DNA of 64,000 bases from positions 2,641,182 to 2,705,181 of the forward strand of contig NC_083655.1 in the NCBI RefSeq assembly GCF_963576545.1, in the 5' to 3' direction. Numbering within the stretch: the first letter of the stretch is position 1; each line of letters opens with the position of its first letter. Source of the DNA: Limanda limanda (Eukaryota > Chordata > Actinopteri > Pleuronectiformes > Pleuronectidae). The position numbers and the translations under genes are program-made. Positions 45,801-57,800 of this stretch are shown here, piece after piece. A model generated the notes under the pieces. That model made no database searches, had not been told where the DNA came from, and was given only the letters and a program-made list of their open reading frames with translations.

Positions 45801-48800
45801 CAGCAAATGTGTGATTATAAGAATGCAACGCCCAACCCACCTCTTAGGTGTACATTTTCTTTTTCAGGCCAGTTTTTCGCCACAAGAGTTTATATCAACA
45901 CACCCTCTGTTGATATTCAAACTCTTCTACAAATGTTGGTATGTACATCACAATATGATTGAACTTCCTTTTGTCAACATTCTACATATGTACTAAGTGT
46001 CTACGTTTCATCTGACAGCTGTTAACACCTGCTGCGGATTATCCAGAGATTTCTAATCATTACAGGGTAAAAATACTGCAGATAAGATTTATACATATTT
46101 CAATATGTGAAAGCTGTCCATCATGTTCACCCAAACCTTTTCTTTATTCTAGCGCACTCAACTGGAATGTCAGGGGACCACGCAGAGGTAGACATCTTAT
46201 GAAGTGCACTTTAAAAAATGCAGAAACAAATGTTGCTGATATTCCTTTAAATATTCATTAATATTCCTGGACTCTCGTATATTTCAGTTGATACACTGGT
46301 GAAGAAACATAAGAGCATAAAAGATGGAATATAAATGAACATACTGTGGGGGTTGCAATACTGATCATAATGTGTTTGACAAGCGGACCAGTCACATCTT
46401 CTCCAAATAACACAACCGACTACACTGTAACTACAACAGATGCAGTTACACCTTCTCCAAGGAACACAACAGTTAGCAACATAACAACAACCAGACCAGT
46501 TACATCTCTTCCACATAACACAACAAACTACACTGAAACTTGAACTTCCCCCAGAAGACACAGACACATGCTACTCTTCTCTAATGTGTTTGACAATAAT
46601 TAATAAAGTGATTAATAAGATTTCTGACCACTGCTCAATAGCTTAACCAGCTGCATGCTGATACTGGAGATGTCTGGATCTGTCGACGGCTGCTCCCTGA
46701 GTAAAGTTGTGCAACGAATCATCGACAGCAACAGCAGCATAGCAAATGACAAGCCGCTCACACGCATGGGTCAGTCTGTATGATTTCTGTTTTTGTCACA
46801 TTGATCCAATTATGAATTCTCCGTTGTAAAGGAAATGTCTCTCCTCAGTGTTGTGTGGTTCTCCTGGTTCCACTGTCCTGACTCTGTTGGCGTCCAACCT
46901 GACCTGGGTTTCCAGTGACCAGCCCAACTCCGCCGTCTGCCAACCGAACTCCACTCTGGTTCAATGGTAACATTATACAGCATTTATATCCAAAACCCCT
47001 TCGATCCAGATATAAGCCAAGAAAATAATTGCTTTGTATCTTTAAAATTCAACATCAATGTATCAACCAAGAATTTTGTTAATTTACCAAGTTAGTTTTT
47101 CATGTAGCTTGTGAGAAAAATGGTCTTAATTGGTTCAGTTCCCAGCTTGTAAGCAAATATTGTTACCTTTGGACAGTGGCTGGCTTTTTCCCCATTTCCA
47201 AAATGTATGCTAACCTATGCTATGCTAAGGGTAGTAGCAGTTAGCATCCCAAAATGTTTAACTGTTCCTTTAAAAACATTTTCGTGAAGGAGGTTCTGAA
47301 ATTTTGGCTAAAACTTCGTCTAACTTTTCCTTTTTGCTACTTGCCGTGATATCGAGCAGATGAACCAACTAAAGAATAAACATGATGGTCAAACAAAGCA
47401 TTTTACTTCATGTGAAGTTCTGAATATTGCATATTTTACTTTTTGCCTGTTCTCTCACAGTGAGGTGAAGGAGACACTCGCTGTTCGTCTGACTGACAGT
47501 TGTCCTCCGGAACCGTCCACAACCACGCACGGCATTTCCCCGACAACAACCGGCACTCCTGAATCCTCAACACCGTCCATCACCAACAACAACCAACAAA
47601 CTAACGCGACAACCGACTTCACCACAGCAGCGCAACAGACAAATGCAACACAAGGAATAGCTCAGCCTGACACGACAACTTCACCCACAACAAGTAACGG
47701 CGCACAATCCTCAACAGCGCAACTTGTACTTCAAACAACACTTCAGAGTACAAGGGAACAGTACAATGGAAGTACAGTGATTCAAAACACAACCACAACA
47801 CAACAAACCACAACAGAATCAGTAACTCCTGTCAACTCAACACAAACCAGCTCCGCAGCGTCTGCAAACCACTCAACTACTCTGGCTCAGTCAACAACAT
47901 TTAACACGACTACACTGTCTCCCACTCACACACCACTGCACAATGTAACCACAGAAGGTGCAATTACACCTTCTCCAAGTAACACAACTGTTAACAACAT
48001 AACAACAACCGGACCAGTTATATCTATTCCAAATAACACAACCAACTACACTGTGACTACAACAGATATGACTTTACCTTCTCCAAGTAACACAACAGTT
48101 AGCAACATAACAACAACTGGACCAATTACACCTTATCCAACTAACACAGCAGACTACACTGTGACTACAACAGATACCGTTACACCTTCTCCAAGTGACA
48201 CAACAGTTGACAACATAACAACAACCAGACCAGTTACATATCCTACAAATAACACAACAAACTACACTGTAACTGCAACAGATACAACTATACCTTCTGC
48301 AATAAACACAACAGTTAGCAACATAACAACAACTGGTACAATTACAACTTATCCAACTAACACAACAAACACTGTAAGTACAACAGATTCAGTTACACCT
48401 TCTCCAAGTAATACAACAGTTAACGACACAACAACAACCGGACCAGTTACATCTATTCCAAATAACACAACCAACTTCACTGTAACTACTACAGATGCAG
48501 TTACACCTTCTCCAAGTAACACAACAGTTAACAAAATCTCAACAACCGGACATGTTACATCTATTCCAAATAACACAACCAACTTCACTGTAACTACCAC
48601 AGTTGCAACTGTACCTTCTCCAAGTAACACAACAGTTAGCAAAACAACAACAACCACACCAGTTACATCTATTCCAAATAACACAACCAACTTCACTGTA
48701 ACTACTACAGATGCAGTTACACTTTCTCCAAGTAACACAACAGTTAACATAACAACAACCAGACCAGTTACATATATTCCAAATAACACAACAAACTACA

Positions 48801-51800
48801 CTGTAACTGCAACAGATACAACTATACCCTCTCCAAGTAACACAACAGTTAACAACCTAACAACAACCGCACCAGTTACAATTTCTCCTAACACTAAAAA
48901 CAACACTGTAACTGCAACAGATGCAATTACACCTTCTCCAAGTTCCACAACAGTTAAAAAAATCACAACAATCGGACAAGTTACATCTATTCCAATTAAC
49001 ACAACCAACTACACTGTAACTACTACAGATGCAGTTACACCTTCTCCAAGTATCACAACAGCCGGACATGTTACATCTATTCCAAATAACACAACAAACT
49101 TCACTGTAACTACCACAGATGCAATTTCACCTTCTCCAAGTAACACAACAGTTATCAACACAACAACAACAAGACCAGTTACATCTCTTCCAAATAACAC
49201 AACAAACTACACTGTAACTACCACAGATGCAATTTCAACTTCTCTGATTAACACAACAGTTAACAACATAACAACAAGCAGACCAGTCACATCTATTCCA
49301 AATAACACAACCGACTACACTGTAACTACAACAGATGCAGTTACACCTTCTCCAAGTAACACAACAGTTAACAACATAACAACAACCGGACATGTTACAT
49401 CTATTCCAAATAACACAACCAACTACACTGTAACTGCAACAGATACAACTACACCCTCTTCAAGTAACACAACAGTTAACAACCCAACAACAACAACCAG
49501 ACCAGTTACGATTTCTCCAAACACTACAAACAACACTGTAACTACTACAGATGCAGTTACACATTCTCCAAGTAACACAACAGTTAGCAACACAACAACT
49601 GGACCAATTACACCTTATCCAACGAACACATCATACCTCACTGTAACTACAACAGATAACGTTACACCTTCTCCAAGTAACACAACAGTTGACAACATAA
49701 CAACAACCAGACCAGTTACACATTCTCAAAATAACACAACCAACTACACTGTAACTGCAACAGATACAACTACACCCTCTTCAAGTAACACAACAGTTAA
49801 CAACCCAACAACAACAACCAGACCAGCTACGATTTCTCCAAACACTACAAACAACACTGTAACTACTACAGATGCAGATACACATTCTCCAAGTAACACA
49901 ACAGTTAGCAACACAACAACAACAAGACCAGTTACATCTCTTCCAAATAACACAACAAACTACACTGTAACTACCACAGATGCAATTTCAACTTCTCCGA
50001 TTAACACAACAGTTAACAACATAACAACAAGCGGACCAGTCACATCTATTCCAAATAACACAACCGACTACACTGTCACTTCAACAGATGCAGTTACACC
50101 TTCTCCAAGTAGCACAACAGTTAACAACATAACAACAACCGGACCACTTACGATTTCTCCAAACAACACTGTAACTGCAACTGATACAACTATACCTCCT
50201 CCACATAACACAACAGTTAACGACATAACAACAACCAGACTAGTTACATCTATTCCAAATAACACAACTAACTACACTGTAACTACCACATATGCAATTT
50301 CACCTACTCCAAGTAACACAACAGTTAACAACATAACAACAACCGGACTAGCTACATCTATTCCAAATAACACAGCCAACTACCCTGTAACTACAAAAGA
50401 TGCAGTAACACCTTCTCCAAGTAACACAACAGTTAACAACATAACAACAAGCGGACCAGTCACATCTATTCCAAATAACACAACCGACTACACTGTAACT
50501 GCAACATATGCCGTTATACCTTCTCCAAGTAACACAACATCTAACAACATAACAACAACCAGACCAGTTACATCTATTCCAAATAACACAACAAACTACA
50601 CTGACACTTCAACAGATGCAGTTACACCTTCTCCAAGTAGCACAACAGTTAACAACATAACAACAACCGGACCACTTACGATTTCTCCAAGTAACACAAC
50701 AGTTAACATAACAACAACCGGACCACTTACGATTTCTCCAAACAACACTGTAACTGCAACTGATACAACTATACCTCCTCCACGTAACACAACAGTTAAC
50801 GACATAACAACAACCGGACCAGTTACATCTCTTCCAAATAACACATCCAACTACACTGTAACTACCACATATGCAATTTCCCCTACTCCAAGTAACACAA
50901 CAGTTAACAACATTACAACAACCGGACCAGTTACATCAATTACAAATAACACAGCCAACAACACTGTAACTACAAAAGATGCAGTTACACCTTCTCCGAG
51001 TAACACAACAGTTAACAACATAACAACAACCGGACATGTTACATCTATTCCAAATAACACAACCAACTACACTGTAACTGCAACTGATACGACTTTACCT
51101 TCTCCAAGTAACACAACAGTTAGCAACATAACAACTGGACCAATTACACCTTATCCAACGAACACATCATACCTCACTGTAGCTACAACAGATAACGTTA
51201 CACCTACTCCGAGTAACACAACAGTTAACAACATAACAACAACCGGACCAGTTACATCTCTTCCAAATAACACAACAAACTACACTGTAACTGCAACAGA
51301 TACAACTATACCCTCTTCAAGTAACACAACAGTTAACAACCCAACAACAACAACCAGACCAGTTACGATTTCTCCAAACACTACAAACAACACTGTAACT
51401 ACTACAGATGCAGTTACACCTTCTCCAAGTAACACAACAGTTAGCAACACAACAACAACAACAAGACCAGTTACATCTCTTCCAAATAACACAACAAACT
51501 ACACTGTAACTACAACAGATGCAATTTCAACTTCTCAAAGTAACACAACAGTTAACAACCTAACAACAACCGGACCAGTTACGATTTCTCCAAACAACAC
51601 TGTAACTGCAACTGATACAACTATACCTCCTCCACATAACACAACAGTTAACGACATAACAACAACCGGACTAGTTACATCTATTCCAAATAACACAACC
51701 AACTACACTGTAACTGCAACAGATACGACTTTACCTTCTCCAAGTAAAACAACAGATAGCAACAAAGCAACTGGACCAATTACACCTTATCCAACGAACA

Positions 51801-54800
51801 CATCATACTACACTGTAGCTACAACAGATAAGGTTACACCTTCTCCAAGTAACACAACAGTTAACAACATAACAACACCCGGACAAGGTAACATTTTTCC
51901 ATACACTACAAACAACACTGTAACTGCAACATATGCCGTTATAGCTTCTCCAAGTAACACAACATCTAACAACATAACAACAACCAGACCAGTTACATCT
52001 ATTCCAAATAACACAACAAACTACACTGTAACTGCAACAGATACAACTATACCCTCTTCAAGTAACACAAAAGTTAACAACCTAACAACAACAACCAGAC
52101 CAGTTACAATTTCTCCAAACACTACAAACAACACTGTAACTACTACAGATGCAGTTACACCTTCTCCAAGTAACACAACAGTTAGCAACACAACAACAAG
52201 ACCAGTTACATCTCTTCCAAATAACACAACAAACTACACTGTAAATACCACAGATGCAATTTCAACTTCTCCGATTAACACAACAGTTAACGACATAACA
52301 ACAAGCAGACCAGTCACATCTATTCCAAATAACACAACCAACTACACTGTAACTACAACAAATGCAGTTACACCTTCTCTAAGTAACACAACACTTAACA
52401 ACATAACAACAACCAGACCAGTTACACCTCTTTCAAATAACACAACAAACTACACTTTAACTTCAACAGATGCAGTTACACCTTTTCCAAGTTACACAAC
52501 AGTTAACAACATAACAACAACCAGACCAGTGACATATATTCCAAATAACACAACAAACAACAGTGTAACTGCAACAAATACAACTATACCTCCTCCACAT
52601 AACACAACAGTTAACAACATTACAACAACCGGACTAGTTACATCTCTTCCAAATAACACAGCCAACTACAATGTAACTACAAAAGATGCAGTTACAACTT
52701 CTCCAAGTAACACAACAGTTAACAACATAACAACAACCAGACCAGTTATATATCCTCCAAATAACACAACACACTACACTATCACTAAAACAGATACAGT
52801 TACACCTTCTCCAAGTAACACAACAGTGAAAAACATTACAACAACCAGACCAGTTACATCTATTCCAAATAACACAACAAACAACACTGTAACTGCAACA
52901 GATACAACTATACCCTCTCCAAGTAACACAACAGTTAACGACATAACAACAACCAGACCAGTTACATCTCTTCCAAATAACACAACAAACTACACTGTAA
53001 GTACAACAGATAAAACTACAACTTCTCCAAGTAACACAACAGTTAACAATATTACAACAACCGTACCAGTCACATCTATTCCAAATAACACAACCAACTA
53101 CAATGTTACTGCAACAGATGCAGTTACACCTTCTTCAAGTAACACAACAGTTAACAACACAACAACAACCGGACCCGTTACATCTTTTCAAAATAACACA
53201 ACAAACTACACTGTAACTGCAACAGATACAACTATACCCTCTCCAAGTAACACAACAGTTAACAACATAACAACAACCGGACCACTTACAATTTCTCCAA
53301 ACAACACTACAAACAACACTGTAACTGCAACTGATACAACTTCCCCTTCTCCCCATAACACAACAGTTAACGACGTAAGAACAACCGGACCAATTACATC
53401 TATTCCAAATAACACAACCAACTACACTGTAACTACAACAAATGCAGTTACACCTTCTCAAAATAACACAACAGTTAACAACATAACAACAACCAGACCA
53501 GTTACACCTCTTTCAAATAACACAACAAACTACACTTTAACTACAACTGATACAACTATACCTTCTCCAAGTAACACAACAGACAGCAACATAACAACAA
53601 CTAGACCAGTTACATATCCTCCAAATAACGCAACAAACTACAATGTAACTACAACAGATGCAGTTACGAATTCTCCAAAAAACACAACAGTTAACAACAT
53701 AACAACCAGACCACTTACATCTTTTCCAAATAACACATCAAACTACACTGTAACTACAACAGATACAACTACAACTTCTTCAAGTAACACAACAGTTAAC
53801 AACATAACAACAGCCAGACCACTTACGATTTCTCCAAACAACACTACAAACTACACTGTAACTGCAACAGATACAACTACAAATTCTCCAAGTAACACAA
53901 CAGTTAACAACATAACAACAACCAGACCAGTTACATCTCTTATATTTAACACAACAAACTACACTGTAACTACAACAGATGCAGTTACACCTTCTCCAAG
54001 TAACACAACAGTTAACAACATAACAACAACCGGACATGTTACACCTTCTCCAAGTAACACAACAGTTAGCAACACAACAGAGATAAGACCAATTACGTCT
54101 TCCCTAAATAACAAAACAAACTACAATGTAACTACAGCGGATACAACTACACCTTCTCCCAGTAACACAACAGCTTACAACATAACAACAGTCAGACCAG
54201 TTACAGATTCTGACCATCATACTACAGAGTACAATGTAACTTCACCCAGCAATAACACAACAGCCTCTTACAACTACACAACAAATAACCCAACAACTTC
54301 TATCAATCAGACTACAGAGTACAATCTAACCACACCCAACAAAAATCACACAACAGCTTCTAACATCTACACAACAAATAACCCAACAGCTTCTATAAAT
54401 CAGACGACAGAGAACAATCTAACTACACCCACCAACAATCACACAACAGCCTCTAACAACTACACAACAGCCTCTAACAACTACACAACCGAGTATAACA
54501 TAACTACAGCAGCCCACAATTACACAACAGGACACAATGTAACTACAGCTGAGAACTGGAATGTAAACAATGGCACAACCACAACAAGCTATACTACAAT
54601 CCGAACAACAGAGTACAATGTAACTACAGCAGCCAACAATTACACAACAGAGTACAATGTAACTGCAGCCATCCATAATTACACAACTGCCTCTACCATC
54701 CACACAGCAAATAACCCAACAGCTTCTAACAATCACACTACAGAGTACAATGTAACTACACCCACCAATAATTACACAACACATAAAACAACAGACTTCA

Positions 54801-57800
54801 ATGTGACTACAGCCTCCAACAATTACACAACCATTTACAGTGTAACTACAGTCACCAACAATTACACAGCAAGTAACACACCAGAGTATAATGCAACTAC
54901 AGCAGCCAACAATGACAAAATAGGATCCAATGTAACTACAGCTGGGAACAGGAGTTTAAATAATGGCACAATCACAACAAGCAATACAACAATACACACA
55001 ACAGTGTACAATCTAACAACAGCAGCCAACAATTACACAACAGAATACAGTGTAACTACTGCAGCCAACAATAACAAAACAGCATCTAAGAATTACACAA
55101 CAATTTACACCACGGCCTCTTCGAATTACACAACAGAGTACAATGTAACTGCAGCCACCCACAATTACACAACAGCCTCCAACAATCACACAACAGCCTC
55201 TAATAATTACACAGCAGAGTATAATGTAACTACTGTCTCGAACAACTATACAGCAATAGAGAATATTACAACTACTACTGTTTCTTCGAATGTAACAGTT
55301 GCACTCATCACAGAAACACCACAGAACACAACTGTGACTCACACGACTTCTCAAGTTAGTACAACTCTAAACAATGCAACAACGACAACAAACTTGACTG
55401 TGAACAACACAACTCCTATTGTGAACAACATCATGACAACCACAGCATCTCCGCTGAACAACCAAACCACAAATCACACCACATCAAGTGTGACCCACAG
55501 CATCACATCATCTGCAAATAATTACACCAACTCCACGACAACTGCCAACAGCATTGATCCCACTGTCACCAACAACGTTTCTACGGCAACAAGCTACAAC
55601 CAGAACTCAACTACAAGCAGTTTAACCACTGCTCTCAACCAAACCACAAAAAGTCCAACTACAACAACAACAACTCATTCTACAACTACTACTACTGCTA
55701 CAACTACCAATGCTACTTCTACTACACCTGTCCCACTTCCGGCCCCGCTTAACACCTCAACTGTTTTGGTTCCCTCAACAACAACCACAACAACTCTCCC
55801 AACTACCGTCGTCATCAGCACAACTGAAGCACCGACTGGTAGGTTGAAGCTATCACTTTGCCAAAATTGTTTTTGTATAGTTTGAGGGACACATGAAGAC
55901 CTTACTTTGAATATGTTTGTGGTTTTGTAGTAATGGAGAAAGTAAATTATTTTACCGAGTGTTTTCTTATCCAAGGTTCGGCTACAAATTCCACAGCTGG
56001 ACCAGGGACAACGATGAGCCAAGAGGCCAAAGAGGAGCTGGCGAACAGGATACTGGAACAAACTCAGGATGCGTCGCAGCTCGACTCCTCTCAGGTGAAG
56101 CTAGTGATATGCTTACGTACGCATTACAGGGTTTAAAAGTGAGCGGAGCTGGTAAAGTCTAGCGCTGTGTACGTTGTGTTATGATGAAAAGGCCCGGGAG
56201 TTCATGGAGTTCACGAGCCAAATAACAAAATCCTCCAGTCGATTGTGTTCATGAGTTTAGCCCCTAAACAAATTGAATGACAAAGCAAAGTAAACTTCTT
56301 AACCTAATAGCACAGTGGCTAAAATTTGGAAATGTATTGTTATTATTATTTTACCACATTAATCATTTCATCTCACAAACTCAATACAAGTATAATTGTG
56401 TGAAAAACATTTGCAGAAAAGCTCTGTAGTAGCGGAAAGAGAATAGTTGTGAAATAAAAGACTGAGCAATAATAAGGATTAAATAATATATTATATGATA
56501 AATATACAGACTAGAATAAAATAAAATGTGTATTATAAAATACACAATTATAGAATAGGAAATGTTCAGTACAAAGACATCAACAGGAATCATACATTTG
56601 TAAATGTTATAGCAGTAATTGCTGAATAAAGTTAATGTCGCTGTCTTTTGTGTGGTGACTTTGTGGAGTTGGAGTTAATCAGGTTGGATGTTGCAGGTGG
56701 ACACGGTAGCGGACCAGCTGGAGAGGCTGCTGGACGGCCCGTCTGTCTCTAGGTCTGTGGGACAAAAAGTCGTCAACATCGTCAGCAACTTGATGGAGGG
56801 CGACGCTGGGGCCCTCTCCGGGTCGGCTAATAGGTAAAAACCACAATAAACCCTCACTGACATTCACCGTTACATGAACGCGAGATCTCTATTAAATGTC
56901 TCGTGTCGACAGGCTGATTCGAGTCGTGGACACCGTGGGTCTGAAGCTGGCCGTCAGCGGCGACCGAGGGATCCTCTCGGCACAGTCACTGGTTCTGGCC
57001 GTCAGGACGGTGGATGGAACCAACTTCCCGACAACATCTGTTGACATCTTCAACACGGATAATGTCCAGGTAGCAAACGTTAAGGATTATCCTCCAGAGC
57101 AAACACAGGACAAGAAATATAACTACACAAAACAGTTCAAATCATATAATCTTTAGTACAAATGTACCTATAGACATCATAGATATCATCTTGATTATGT
57201 GAGTCTAATTCAGAATCTCTCACTTGGTTTCATCAAAGTTTAAAACCAGAACTATGATAAACACCTGCAACACCAAATAACTTGGGTCTAATATAATATA
57301 AATTGTCAATACATGTAATACATCTTGCTACATCTAATCCTATCTACATTACCATATATTTATTTGAATGTTTACTTATGTATGACTTTTTAACTGATGT
57401 TTCCTTGCAATCCTCTTTAAGTCCTGCAGATGTCGCCATTGTGAGCCTAGTACATTCTTTAGTACCTTACATCATCTTACTATCGGAGTAATCCTTTGTT
57501 AACCCTTTGTTTTTATTCCAGCTTCGTGGTCTCGGAAGGACCAGGTCCAAGAGGTCGGCTTCTGCTCTGGGCTCAGTGTTCCTGCCCTCCACCCTGACTG
57601 CAGGTCTCAGTCCTGAGCAGCAACAACAGGCCAGCAGGGTCCAATTCACCTTCTACACCAAAAACACCTTTTTCCAGGTACTTCACCAACTCCACATCCA
57701 GATCTGTCATCAGTCAGTTATTTTTTGGTGTAAAGGACTTACAAACTGCTTTTTTTAGTTCCTCAATTTATTTCTAGGATGCAATAAAACTAACATTTGA

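Noticed and set aside
46346..46543. Open frame in intron 16 as an extra mucin exon
   Set aside because: It ends in a stop before any donor, has no good acceptor, and its flanking direct repeats and fused intron piece point to an insertion.
47960..54200. Regular repeat array considered as CRISPR-like
   Set aside because: This is a eukaryotic coding tandem repeat with no unique spacers and an open reading frame.
48349..54784. Many minus-strand frames with Val/Leu/Gly repeats within the mucin exon
   Set aside because: They are antisense shadows of the stop-free 108-bp repeat; their hydrophobic look follows from the A/C-rich coding strand.
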